Positions 1 through 8,093 of a stretch of DNA of 28,814 bases are shown piece by piece. The stretch spans positions 15,334 to 44,147 of the forward strand of contig DNGE01000028.1 of NCBI GenBank assembly GCA_003486705.1, in the 5' to 3' direction. The first letter of the stretch is position 1; every line of letters begins with the position of its first letter. Below the pieces are notes generated by a model. That model saw only the letters and a program-made list of their open reading frames with translations, searched no databases and was not told the DNA's origin. A program made the position numbers and the translations under genes. Source of the stretch: Bacillota bacterium. GTDB taxonomy: Bacteria > Bacillota_I > Bacilli_A > MOL361 > Turicibacteraceae.

Positions 1-72
1 GATTGTGACATTTCTTGTTTTCCCATTTGAATCTTTAAATTTACAAACTAATGATGTTTTCGTATCGTTCAT
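1..72 (-). CDS. DUF2922-like small protein, 3' part outside window
   Basis: Only the first 24 codons are visible, reading MNDTKTSLVCKFKDSNGKT and then RNVTI, before the window ends. The start is the ATG at 70-72, with an AGGAGG Shine-Dalgarno at 79-84. The stretch 'SLVCKFKDSNGK' resembles the first beta-strand pair of DUF2922 proteins. Those are short Firmicutes proteins of unknown function that are usually encoded directly after a DUF1659 gene. That order is exactly what is seen here, with a 22-base gap, so the two genes are probably cotranscribed. The family call rests on this short N-terminus plus the neighbour, and the rest of the gene is not visible. Confidence 0.6.
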   Translation of the reverse strand, partial: MNDTKTSLVCKFKDSNGKTRNVTI

Positions 73-94
73 TGTGACTCCTCCTAATTTTTTT

Positions 95-310
95 TTATTC
101 AGCGACTAATTGTATGAAATCTGCTACTAGCGTTTCGCTATGCATGTAGTCAACAAGTGACGCATATTTTGAGGCATAGGCTGCTAAATTCGCATTAACT
201 GCATCAAATCGAACATTTTTTAACGTTTTTGTTTTCGTTTTTAAATTCCCTTCATCATCTAATACTGCAAATTTAATTTGTAAATCACGACGTACTAAGT
301 TTTCGTTCAT
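95..310 (-). CDS. DUF1659-type small protein (71 aa)
   Basis: This is a 71-residue acidic/amphipathic protein without a signal peptide or membrane segment. I chose the ATG at 308-310 (MNENLVRRDLQ...) rather than the longer open frame, because an AAGGAGG Shine-Dalgarno sits a few bases upstream at about 317-324 and the upstream extension looks non-coding. The pattern of an N-terminal 'LQIKF..LDDEGN' strand pair, a TKT.TLKN segment and a C-terminal helix fits DUF1659, a Firmicutes family with no established function. It is followed after 22 bases by a DUF2922-like gene, the usual partner. The GT gene upstream on the same strand is separated from it by a terminator. Confidence 0.72.
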   Translation of the reverse strand: MNENLVRRDLQIKFAVLDDEGNLKTKTKTLKNVRFDAVNANLAAYASKYASLVDYMHSETLVADFIQLVAE

Positions 311-407
311 TTTACATCCTCCTTGAAATTTGATGTTGAGTTCGTGTGAGCTCTTGCACGGTCTCAACTAAGGTATACCAAGCCATCTGATTTTGGTGTG
401 GAAAAAG

Positions 408-437
408 AAAAAAGTCTGAATTTTTTCAGACTTTTTA
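408..437 (-). terminator. Rho-independent terminator after the three-domain glycosyltransferase gene
   Basis: Arms 409-420 and 425-436 (AGTCTGAA / TTCAGACT core, extended by A/T pairs) form a 12-bp stem with a 4-base loop. On the minus strand the stem is followed by a T-rich run. It lies about 55 bases beyond the stop of the glycosyltransferase gene and separates it from the DUF1659 pair. Confidence 0.85.
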
Positions 438-491
438 GGTTAACTCCTAGACTGCTTAATCAATTTTCACCGGTTTAAACACTACTTTTTT

Positions 492-3400
492 CTATTTTTT
501 CACTGTATGTTCTTCGTTGTAAAACTTCTGAAATAACTCATTAGCGAGTTGATACCCTTTTGGATTTTTCATAGCGACTTCTATTGCATGATGAGTTAAC
601 CCATCTTCTAGATACTCGCAAATATATGTAATTTCATTAAACCATCTGATTTTATAGCCATCAAAGGCGATTTGAAACCACACAACAGCTTCTGTAATAA
701 AATTTTCTCCTTCAATTTCTGGGAATTTATACTGTTTTAATAACCGAGTATAAAAGACCTCAGCCTTATCCCCTTTAATATTTAAGGTGTCTCTTTCTAA
801 AGAAGTTGCATCTATAAAATCCCCCTCAAACGTGTCTCCAATAATTATCTCATTCGTGAAACCTCTATTACCAGAAACTCCAGCAAACTTTTCTTTTTCA
901 AGAATTGTCGATTCCCAATAAATAATACGTTCAATACTATTATCGACTAAATAATCATCCGAATCGACAATAAAAAACAACTCTCCTTTTGCAAGCTCTG
1001 TCCCCTTATTTATTGCACGATGTTTACCCCCATTTTTTACTTTAACATACGTCATCACAAATGCATTGTCTTCTTGCATCCATTGTTCAAATAGGTCATG
1101 TGTTTTATCTGTCGATCCATCATCAATTACTAACCATTCAAAGTCATGGCTTGTTTGATTTTGTAAAGATTTATATAACGTTTCTAAGCAATAGCCTCTA
1201 TTATAAGTTGGGGTAAAAACAGTTACTTTCACCTCTTTTTTCCCCTGATGATAAAATAATTTCTCTTGTTGATTAAGCGGCACGCTATCTTTAAATAATC
1301 CAGCCATTTTAATGATTGATTGCTTTAGATTAAATTGTTTTCCTCTTATAACGGCTTGCTTTTTATAGTGTTCAAACTTTATCACATGACTAAGTAGTAA
1401 TTTTATCCCCTCATATAAAGCTTGTTCATTATTCTCAACTAACATACCATAATTACCCTGTTCTAACAGTTCATCTGGTCCTGCACATAAAGTACTAATA
1501 ACAGGTACGCCTAACATTAGGGCTTCTGCTACAACGAGTGAATAGCCTTCAACATATGAACTACAAACAAACAAGTCGCTGTGACTTAAATAGACATACG
1601 GATTATCTTTGAACCCTAATAATCTAGTACTGTCACCTAGCTCATGATCAACAATATACTGATTAAGCGTTTCTTTAAGCGGTCCATCTCCTAATATAAC
1701 TAATTCATAATCATAACCTTCTGCCATTAATCGTTTATGAATTCTTAATAGACGTTCATATCCTTTTTGAGGGACAAGTCTTCCTATTGAAATGATGATA
1801 AATTTATCTTTGCTTATTTCCGTTTCTAAAGGCAGTTTTGCCTTTTTCATTATGTCGTCAACATCTATCGGATTATACAATACTTGAACTTTACCAAACT
1901 CATTAAAACGCTTAACAAACCCTTGTTTTGCTGATTCTGATACACACACAATATGGTCAAACTTTTCATAACATTCCTTTTGTTCCTCTTCCGAATTAAA
2001 TAATGTTGCAACTGAATTATCAGTCATTAAATCGGTATGAACCCATGCTATTTTTTTCGAGTATTTATTAGGGGAGTTGGCGACAATACGAGTTGATAAA
2101 TCTTCTAAAAATGCCACTTCAACATCATATACTTCATCAATAACCTCTGCACTAAACGCTGCAGGTGTCAATGTATTTAAAAACTGATGTCTTTTCTGAA
2201 TATTTAATAATTCTTCTTGACTAGAAGCGACCGTCTTATAAATCGTTTGATAGTTGACTACTTCCTTAATTGCATCAATATAAATGCCCAAATCAATCAT
2301 AGTTAGAACTGTAATATCAAATAATTCTTTGTTGAGATATTTTACGAGGTTGACTAAGACCTTTTCAGCCCCACCACCTCCAAGAGTTCCGATAACAAAT
2401 AAAATCTTAGTTTTCTTATTTAGGCTTTCTTTTTTCCACTCCAACTGATGGGCATTTACAATAGATTGCAATATTTCTTCTAAACGTTCGATTCCCGTTT
2501 CATAATTTAAATCACGTGCTGTTGCTAATCCATTTTCAATTAGTTTATTTCGCAAGTTATCATTATTAAGCAGTTGTCTAACATAGTTTGTTATTTCTTC
2601 AATAGTTCTATTAGATGAAATAAGGGCATTGTACTCATGTTTCGCATATTGATTTATACCACCACAATCCGTTGCTACAATAGCAACACCTGAAGCCATT
2701 GCTTCAAGTGGCGGCATCGGACACCCCTCATAAATGGAACAACTCAACAAAATGTCTGACTCTCTGTATACTTGTGACAATTCACTTTGTGAGATATTAA
2801 TATAGTATTCAATCTCAAACGGTAATTCACTTGAAATGATGGGTTCAACTTGACAAGCCCACTTTACTTTAAACCGTTGGCCCTCTAACCAAAGTTGACG
2901 TAAGGCCGTTAAAGCTTTTCCAAATCCTTTAAATCTTAGGTGAGGATTTCCAACAAGCAAAATAGTTAATTGATTTCGATTCTTTTCACTCGCTTGATCT
3001 GGATAATAAAAAGTTGTATCAATTAGATTGGGTAAGATATATGACTCGCGATTATACTTTGCTTTTAAGATATCGTGAACAAACGTTGAGTCTGAAGCTA
3101 AATAAATATTTTTACTGTACATATCAGTTAAATATTGTCGATAAGTTGATTCGTTTTTATAATCTAAATATATGTCTCCGTAAATACTCTCAGATCCTTG
3201 TTCCCAATACATGACTGGAATGTCACAATTCTCTAATTCACCTAATTGACTAAAAAAACCTGCAAAAATAACATCACAATGCGTTAAATACTTTAGATAC
3301 GTCTCTGCATTTGAAATCACAATATCATGATCGGGTTTAAAATTTTCGACCCAATCTGGTGTTGCTTTTTCTTCAGTTCCTCTTAATATAACCGTGATTT

Positions 3401-4025
3401 TATGATCTCGTTTTTGAAGATATTTCATTTGTTCGTAAAACATTTTCAACCCACCGGTAAGATTCTTATCCGGAACAACAAAACCGATGTGCAAACGGGT
3501 CGGTATGGGGTTAAGTTGAATTTGTAAAGAAATTTCAGACACGTTTTTAGTTGGATATAATTTAAAAATATTCTTACTTTTCCCCTCACAATCAAAGTAG
3601 TAATAAAACACCTCATAACTTTGAAAATCAACAATCGTCCAATTAAATCGCTGTTGTAAATAGCTATCTGTTGTCATTATAAATACCTGTTGTAATGTAT
3701 GCTTATGTATTAGTTTAACCAAAGCACTTCCCTGTTGTTGGTCCAAAAAATCTAATGCTTGAGGTATAACCGATAAATCAAATGTATTTTTTCCTATTGT
3801 ATCTAGCGTATATATTTTTTCATATAAGCCTTGTGGAATGTCATTAATATCATCACCGTCTAATAATAATAAATAATAAGAAACATCATATAACTGTTTA
3901 TCTAGTGCTAGTCGTAATAGTGATCCAAAAATCTTGTCCTTATTTCCAACTTGAAGAACCGTTTTTATATTTTTAACCTCAATATATTTAAACATTTCAA
4001 GGTACATTTTTACCTCAGCTAACAT
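492..4025 (-). CDS. Large three-domain glycosyltransferase (GT4-GT4-GT2)
   Basis: This is a cytoplasmic protein of about 1177 residues that joins three nucleotide-sugar-dependent transferase modules, with residues counted from the chosen start. The N-terminal ~170 residues are unassigned. A first GT4/GT-B domain spans about 177-525, with an EGCPMPPLEAMASG donor-site E(x7)E motif. A second GT4 domain spans about 540-905 and begins with the loop GTLGGGGAEK. It has ISIGRLVPQKGYERLL and the motif VEGYSLVVAEALMLG. A C-terminal GT2/GT-A domain spans about 935-1165, with VIDDGSTDKT and the metal site VDSDDYL. The open frame extends to a GTG at 4064, but that has no good SD. The ATG at 4023-4025 has AGGTGG upstream and is preferred; an ATG six codons further in is also possible. 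Such fused enzymes usually build surface glycans or modify surface proteins. Acceptor and sugars cannot be read from sequence. Confidence 0.9.
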   Translation of the reverse strand: MLAEVKMYLEMFKYIEVKNIKTVLQVGNKDKIFGSLLRLALDKQLYDVSYYLLLLDGDDINDIPQGLYEKIYTLDTIGKNTFDLSVIPQALDFLDQQQGSALVKLIHKHTLQQVFIMTTDSYLQQRFNWTIVDFQSYEVFYYYFDCEGKSKNIFKLYPTKNVSEISLQIQLNPIPTRLHIGFVVPDKNLTGGLKMFYEQMKYLQKRDHKITVILRGTEEKATPDWVENFKPDHDIVISNAETYLKYLTHCDVIFAGFFSQLGELENCDIPVMYWEQGSESIYGDIYLDYKNESTYRQYLTDMYSKNIYLASDSTFVHDILKAKYNRESYILPNLIDTTFYYPDQASEKNRNQLTILLVGNPHLRFKGFGKALTALRQLWLEGQRFKVKWACQVEPIISSELPFEIEYYINISQSELSQVYRESDILLSCSIYEGCPMPPLEAMASGVAIVATDCGGINQYAKHEYNALISSNRTIEEITNYVRQLLNNDNLRNKLIENGLATARDLNYETGIERLEEILQSIVNAHQLEWKKESLNKKTKILFVIGTLGGGGAEKVLVNLVKYLNKELFDITVLTMIDLGIYIDAIKEVVNYQTIYKTVASSQEELLNIQKRHQFLNTLTPAAFSAEVIDEVYDVEVAFLEDLSTRIVANSPNKYSKKIAWVHTDLMTDNSVATLFNSEEEQKECYEKFDHIVCVSESAKQGFVKRFNEFGKVQVLYNPIDVDDIMKKAKLPLETEISKDKFIIISIGRLVPQKGYERLLRIHKRLMAEGYDYELVILGDGPLKETLNQYIVDHELGDSTRLLGFKDNPYVYLSHSDLFVCSSYVEGYSLVVAEALMLGVPVISTLCAGPDELLEQGNYGMLVENNEQALYEGIKLLLSHVIKFEHYKKQAVIRGKQFNLKQSIIKMAGLFKDSVPLNQQEKLFYHQGKKEVKVTVFTPTYNRGYCLETLYKSLQNQTSHDFEWLVIDDGSTDKTHDLFEQWMQEDNAFVMTYVKVKNGGKHRAINKGTELAKGELFFIVDSDDYLVDNSIERIIYWESTILEKEKFAGVSGNRGFTNEIIIGDTFEGDFIDATSLERDTLNIKGDKAEVFYTRLLKQYKFPEIEGENFITEAVVWFQIAFDGYKIRWFNEITYICEYLEDGLTHHAIEVAMKNPKGYQLANELFQKFYNEEHTVKK

Positions 4026-4186
4026 TTCCCCCACCTGCTTTAATTTATTATAAATACACTTCACTCTATCGTATGTTGTAAAAACACACTTGTGAATCTA
4101 TTGCCTATTCATAAAAAGAAAACATCACCTTTGACCCAAACTAACCTCTATAGCTCCGCAATATATTTTCATTTCCTTGCATAAAT

Positions 4187-4220
4187 TAAAAAACAGGCAT
4201 TCCCACACGGGGATACCTGC
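4187..4220 (-). terminator. Terminator of the 59-aa winged-helix gene
   Basis: Arms 4194-4204 (CAGGCATTCCC) and 4209-4219 (GGGGATACCTG) pair with one mismatch and one G-U, around an ACAC loop. On the minus strand the stem runs into six T's (A's at 4188-4193). It lies about 80 bases downstream of the stop at 4298. Confidence 0.75.
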
Positions 4221-4297
4221 TATAGTTTTTTTATTATAGTTATCTTTCCAACTTTACTCTTGCAACACGTTTAGTTGTGTATTGGTTATTGATGCCT

Positions 4298-4477
4298 TTA
4301 TTTCTTTGCATAATAACAACGTTTAGGTGAAATAATTAAATCTTCTGCCTTTAATTTTTTAATGGCTTTATCTACGTCTGCTTTTTCTAATCCTAAGTTT
4401 GTGGCAATTTCTCCTGCTTTATAGGCTTCTTCAGTTGATTGTAAGTACGTTAACACTTGATTTTTAACAGTTTCCAT
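4298..4477 (-). CDS. Small winged-helix/MarR-like DNA-binding protein (59 aa)
   Basis: This short gene begins METVKNQVLTYLQ and ends SPKRCYYAKK. The start is the ATG at 4475-4477, with GGAGGA about eight bases upstream. The middle, 'KAGEIATNLGLEKADVDKAIKKLKAE', split here as KAGEIATNLGLEK and ADVDKAIKKLKAE, has the form of a helix-turn-helix followed by a recognition helix and a short beta wing ending in the characteristic 'ISPKRCYY'. Stand-alone proteins of about 60 residues with this pattern are common in clostridia and relatives and are annotated as MarR-like or hypothetical regulators. No target can be inferred. It is a single-gene unit with its own terminator. Confidence 0.8.
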   Translation of the reverse strand: METVKNQVLTYLQSTEEAYKAGEIATNLGLEKADVDKAIKKLKAEDLIISPKRCYYAKK

Positions 4478-4560
4478 TTTGATTCCTCCAGTTGATGAAT
4501 ATATTTAATTTAACACCATCATAGCACGTCATGAATTTGCTATCAAATCATTTGCATTAA

Positions 4561-4620
4561 AAAAACCCTCATTTTTTACGGGTGTTATAAAAAGTAACCA
4601 CCCTAATAAATGAGGATTTT
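4561..4620 (-). terminator. Two-tier hairpin terminator after the 91-aa gene
   Basis: An outer stem pairs CCTCATTT (4567-4574) with AAATGAGG (4608-4615). An inner stem pairs GGGTG..TTA (4580-4587) with TAA.CACCC (4595-4603). On the minus strand the outer stem is followed by a run of T's (A's at 4559-4565). It starts 9 bases beyond the stop codon at 4629. Confidence 0.7.
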
Positions 4621-4628
4621 AATAGTCA

Positions 4629-4904
4629 TTATTGAAACATTAAATCATAACTTGATGATGGGCGATTTACTGCTGCTTGTGCTAATTCTTTTAAGCCCTC
4701 TAAACTTAAAACTTCTAAACTACCCTTAGATAAAATTTCTGCATCTGATAAAGAACAGATAAAGCGTGTATAAATGTGATTAATGACTGGGAATTTTACA
4801 ACGACACCTTCTACTTCAAGTGTGATAGTCTGACGATCACCTTTTATTTTAACCATTGTTGGACATTGTTTAATATAATTAATTAATTCGCGTTCTGTTT
4901 TCAT
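4629..4904 (-). CDS. Hypothetical 91-aa protein
   Basis: I do not recognise the family. It is a soluble protein without a signal peptide or membrane helix, beginning MKTERELINYIKQCPTMVKI. The first half has alternating hydrophobic residues (TITLEVEGVVVKFPV) that suggest a beta hairpin. The second half (SLSDAEILSKGSLEVLSLEG, then LKELAQAAV) looks helical. The start ATG at 4902-4904 has a GAGGAG Shine-Dalgarno about nine bases upstream. It stands alone between a promoter-sized gap and its own terminator, next to another very small soluble gene of the same orientation. Confidence 0.7.
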   Translation of the reverse strand: MKTERELINYIKQCPTMVKIKGDRQTITLEVEGVVVKFPVINHIYTRFICSLSDAEILSKGSLEVLSLEGLKELAQAAVNRPSSSYDLMFQ

Positions 4905-5070
4905 TTTGATTGCTCCTCTACATTTTATTCTCCTCTATGGTTTGATTATAGCATGTTGTGAATTGTTGCACAATATAATTGTGAAAAAATATTCAATGTT
5001 GCACTATGAAAACGCATGTCTTTTACTATTCGATATTGGTGTGCGCTTCCAAATGTGTTTTAAAGTTTTT

Positions 5071-5099
5071 TTGACTTAAAATAGAGATTATTGTCATAT
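5071..5099 (+). promoter_or_regulatory. Possible promoter upstream of the 165-aa membrane protein
   Basis: A TTGACT hexamer at 5071-5076 is followed after 17 bases by TCATAT at 5094-5099. The -35 is good and the -10 is weak. If used, it gives a leader of about 115 bases that includes the SD-pairing sequence at 5176-5212. A later TATGAT at about 5185 is an alternative -10 and would exclude that sequence. The remaining gene-free bases from 4905 to 5219 hold nothing else I recognise. Confidence 0.35.
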
Positions 5100-5175
5100 C
5101 ATTGCGCAGAGCTTGAAGATTCAAACACGCCTCATGCATAAATAATTGAATCTATTTCGTACGGTACAAATATTA

Positions 5176-5212
5176 CTCCTTAACATATGATATATTAGCC
5201 TATTTTAAGGAG
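5176..5212 (+). promoter_or_regulatory. Inverted repeat that can pair with the Shine-Dalgarno of the 5220 gene
   Basis: CTCCTTAA at 5176-5183 is the perfect complement of TTAAGGAG at 5205-5212, which is the Shine-Dalgarno of the downstream gene. The loop is 21 bases. In a transcript starting upstream of 5176 this 8-bp stem would hide the ribosome binding site. Whether it is transcribed depends on the true start site. Confidence 0.4.
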
Positions 5213-5219
5213 GTCTGCT

Positions 5220-5717
5220 ATGAACACGAAATTCCTTGTGCTCGGTGCACTACTTACAGTTATCGCTACTATTTTTCAATGTATTCCAGCCTTACTGTCA
5301 GAAGCTTTTATTTTCTTTACTATCTTCTCAACGTTCCCCATTTTTCTCGCTGCTAGGCTTAAAACAAGTTTAGGGATTATTTGTTATCTACTTACAATCT
5401 TATTGATTTCATTTATTAGTCCGCATGAAAGTTTGATCTTTATATTTACGAATGGAGTTGTTGGACTAAGTTTAGGGGTTGCCCGTTTTTATTTCAATGC
5501 TACAAAATTAATTTTCCTGTTATCTGGTCTCATCTTATTTCTCTCCCTTAATCTAGTCCCCTATATCACTGGTGTTTTGTTATTTGGTTTTTCTCTTCAA
5601 CTTAACCTTGTAACACAAGTTCCATTACTTATATTTTGTTTGGTTTATTGCTTAATCTTTCAGTATTTATGCGATATTATTTATAAACGGGTACTACCAG
5701 TCATTCCTAAAGCATAA
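5220..5717 (+). CDS. Polytopic membrane protein, unassigned (165 aa)
   Basis: This is a very hydrophobic protein with five or six predicted membrane helices and only short polar loops. The start ATG at 5220 follows AAGGAGGT by a normal spacing. The layout is an N-terminal helix, then 'FPIFLAARLKTSLGIICYLL', then 'ISPHESLIFIFTNGVVGLSLG' (split ISPHESLIFIF / TNGVVGLSLG). It resembles small integral membrane proteins of the DUF2232/ECF S-component kind, in which a conserved Arg-containing loop precedes a Gly-rich helix. The similarity is too weak to name a substrate, and no ECF ATPase or T-component gene is nearby. Its transcript ends in a hairpin shared with the convergent gene. Confidence 0.75.
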   Translation: MNTKFLVLGALLTVIATIFQCIPALLSEAFIFFTIFSTFPIFLAARLKTSLGIICYLLTILLISFISPHESLIFIFTNGVVGLSLGVARFYFNATKLIFLLSGLILFLSLNLVPYITGVLLFGFSLQLNLVTQVPLLIFCLVYCLIFQYLCDIIYKRVLPVIPKA

Positions 5718-5748
5718 AAAAATCTCACAAAAAACGTGAGATTTTTTT
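5717..5748. terminator. Shared bidirectional terminator between convergent genes
   Basis: The hairpin AATCTCAC...GTGAGATT is flanked by A's on the left and T's on the right, so it works in both directions. It begins at the last base of the plus-strand stop codon and overlaps the stop codon of the minus-strand propeller gene. Confidence 0.85.
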
Positions 5749-7243
5749 ATGTTGATAATCCATAGGCATAAACCCCTTTAACCGGTAGACCGCCGAAAAG
5801 TTTTGGCATCCCTAGCCCCACATAAATAGTACCCTCATCTCCAACAAGACTCGAAGAAATAGAGCCGTTATAAATGGAGAACTTTCGTATAACAAAACCT
5901 GTTTCTGTATCGTAGCAAAAAATATTCCCTGAAATGTCACCAACAAAAAAGACATCTTGGCATAGTAAGCCTGCCCCAATAGCGGCTGCACTATTTTGAA
6001 TGCGTGACCATATGACTTCTCCTGAATTTGCATCTAAACAAGCAACAGTTATGTTAAAATGTGGCGAGTCTTTTGATTCTTCTTCATCCCAACCATTGTT
6101 ACTCCACACGTATATGCGTCCATTGCTAACGGCTGCGTTACCTCGAATACCCGATCCGGATTCATCTCCGCTAAATACTTTAGTACTCCATAACAAATTG
6201 CCATTTTCTCGATTAAACACATAGTAATAACCGTCTTTATTTCCAATACCAATTGCCAGAGTTTCTTTATCTTTTTGAGTAACTGTAAATAATTGTGGGC
6301 CTGCTCCAAAATCATCATCTGGATGAACACTATCACCCGGCATCCACGTGTCACCTTTTATCACTTGTTTTTGCCATTTTAGTTTTCCCGTTTTACAATC
6401 CAATGCAACTAAAGCATCTGAACTTTTACTCGGTGGTTCTCCATAATTATTGCCCGTTCCAAAATACAATAAATTTAACTTTGGACAAAGTGCAAATGAA
6501 CACCAGACACCTGCTCCTTTTGCCTTTTCGTTATCCCCCTCAATTAAACCGATTGTTTGACGCTCCCAAATTTTACGCCCCGTCATGGCATCAATCGCAA
6601 TGACACCACCTACGGTGTCAGCTTTATATTGCATATTCATTTGTTGATAAATGCTTGCGATACATTCATCCACACCACTTATACCTACATAAATAATCCC
6701 CTCATGAGTTAATAACTTTGCCAATCCGCCACCAAAGCGATAACGAGTTAACTCGACATCCCATATCACTTTTTGAGCTTCTAAGTGAATGGCATATAAT
6801 CGCCCTGGAGCCGCGTTATATAAAGGAAATCCCCGCTTTCCTCCAATGCTTGCAACATACCAAATCCCACGATAGATAACACCTGTTCCGGCTAATCCAT
6901 TCCAAAAGTAGGGCAAACATATATCATCTATTTGACTCAAAAACTCCGGTTTTAACTTTTTAGGTAGCGGCAACTTATCGATTCCACATGTCTTTGCGCT
7001 CGGAGGTGTGTATACTTTAATTTTCCAAGAGATTTTTCCACTTTTCTTCTCCGCACAATAGGCATTTCCTTCCCAATCTGTAAAATAGACGTGGTCCTTA
7101 TTAATGATTGGATCACTTGATACAAACGAATCGGTTTCTATTCCCCACAATCTCTTTAAGTCTTTCACTTTACTTTTATCAATCGTAGAGTTAGGTGCCA
7201 TACTATTGTTTGTTAAACTAAATCTCTCTTGTTCTAACTTCAA
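5747..7243 (-). CDS. PQQ-binding-like beta-propeller protein, no signal peptide
   Basis: This 498-residue protein is built from repeats of the quinoprotein/PQQ propeller type. Seven 'blade' motifs with the pattern A.d..tG...W are visible: EKKSGKISW, HLEAQKVIW, DAMTGRKIW, DCKTGKLKW, NRENGNLLW, DANSGEVIW and DTETGFVIR. The last has Arg in place of Trp. Segments YFGTGNNYGE and DDDFGAGPQLF resemble polyvinyl-alcohol-dehydrogenase-like quinoproteins. Known PQQ dehydrogenases are periplasmic, but no signal peptide or lipobox is present here, so this copy is probably cytoplasmic and may not bind PQQ. The start is a TTG at 7241-7243, preceded by a GGGGGG Shine-Dalgarno (7251-7256); an ATG 14 codons in lacks an SD. 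It is monocistronic. Confidence 0.85.
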   Translation of the reverse strand: MKLEQERFSLTNNSMAPNSTIDKSKVKDLKRLWGIETDSFVSSDPIINKDHVYFTDWEGNAYCAEKKSGKISWKIKVYTPPSAKTCGIDKLPLPKKLKPEFLSQIDDICLPYFWNGLAGTGVIYRGIWYVASIGGKRGFPLYNAAPGRLYAIHLEAQKVIWDVELTRYRFGGGLAKLLTHEGIIYVGISGVDECIASIYQQMNMQYKADTVGGVIAIDAMTGRKIWERQTIGLIEGDNEKAKGAGVWCSFALCPKLNLLYFGTGNNYGEPPSKSSDALVALDCKTGKLKWQKQVIKGDTWMPGDSVHPDDDFGAGPQLFTVTQKDKETLAIGIGNKDGYYYVFNRENGNLLWSTKVFSGDESGSGIRGNAAVSNGRIYVWSNNGWDEEESKDSPHFNITVACLDANSGEVIWSRIQNSAAAIGAGLLCQDVFFVGDISGNIFCYDTETGFVIRKFSIYNGSISSSLVGDEGTIYVGLGMPKLFGGLPVKGVYAYGLST

Positions 7244-7321
7244 TCCAATTCCCCCCTAAATCAGTTATCGCCTAATTCTCTCTTTCTCTACAATATATTT
7301 ATTTAAAGTAGTGTTTATGAC

Positions 7322-7350
7322 ATTATATATCGTTTTGTAAATTCTTTCAC
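7322..7350 (-). promoter_or_regulatory. Possible promoter of the propeller gene
   Basis: On the minus strand GTGAAA (7345-7350) is followed by a 17-base spacer and a consensus TATAAT (7322-7327). That is about 80 bases upstream of the TTG start. The -10 is perfect and the -35 matches consensus at four of six positions. Confidence 0.45.
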
Positions 7351-8058
7351 TAATTTAATCGAACTGTCTAGTAGAACGTTTGCACTATTCATTTTCCGTA
7401 AAATCTTTCGAGTCACTACTTCTTTATTTTCTTTCTATTTACTAACTTGCTTTTGTGTCTTCTTACAATCTTGCTAGACTACTCATTTTCAGGACCCAAT
7501 TGGTTTTACTTTGTCATAAGTGTTTCGCCATCAACAAATGCACAAGTTATTATTGAAATCTACAGCATCACACTTCAACTACTCCCACCCTATTTTTATC
7601 CTCCTTTATCTTAATTAAAAAATATCATGTCGTCTTCTGATTAGACGATTTTATTATCCCTTAGAAATACTAATGTTGAAAGCAACGTCATCTAGTTTGT
7701 TATCCCTATAGAAAATATCCTGTCCATTGCGTTATCTAAAAATCGCGCATTTTTATTCTCTTGTAAAAAACACTTGAGAAAAAAGATAGGGAACTTGTGC
7801 TAAAACGACTTAATATTTGTTTACTTGAAAATTTAGAGGCAAAGAAAAATCATTGACGACTAGATTCATTTTAGTAAGTGACTTCCTCATCCTTCAAGGC
7901 CCTAACATACTGACATCATGCTGATCACCCATTTGTGTCACATTGGCCTTTACTAATCTAACAACGGATTTAAGCATCTAATCATCTATACTTTATCACA
8001 TAAAAAAGGAGGCGATTAAAATCCCTCGTTAACCATTCTATTTTAACAATTTCTTAAA
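7351..8058. other. Gene-free stretch, about 0.7 kb
   Basis: I find no open frame of useful length, RNA gene or clear repeat here. An isolated strong SD-like sequence, AAGGAGGCGAT (about 8007-8017, plus strand), is not followed by a start codon or open frame. This suggests a former gene start or chance. Base composition is AT-rich like the other intergenic DNA. Confidence 0.5.
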
Positions 8059-8084
8059 AATCAACGAACCGCACTTCGTTGATT
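8059..8084 (-). terminator. Hairpin after the DUF4256 gene
   Basis: AATCAACGAA (8059-8068) and TTCGTTGATT (8075-8084) form a perfect 10-bp stem with a 6-base loop. On the minus strand it is followed by TTTAAGAAATTG, only a short T run. It starts 9 bases beyond the stop codon at 8094. Confidence 0.7.
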
Positions 8085-8093
8085 GTGTAAAAT

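Noticed and set aside
6000..6603. Several plus-strand open frames of 70-100 residues
   Set aside because: They lie entirely inside the propeller gene on the opposite strand, have no Shine-Dalgarno, and have low-complexity, non-protein-like composition.
8007..8017. Strong Shine-Dalgarno-like AAGGAGG on the plus strand
   Set aside because: No start codon or open frame follows it. It may be a relic, but nothing supports a gene.
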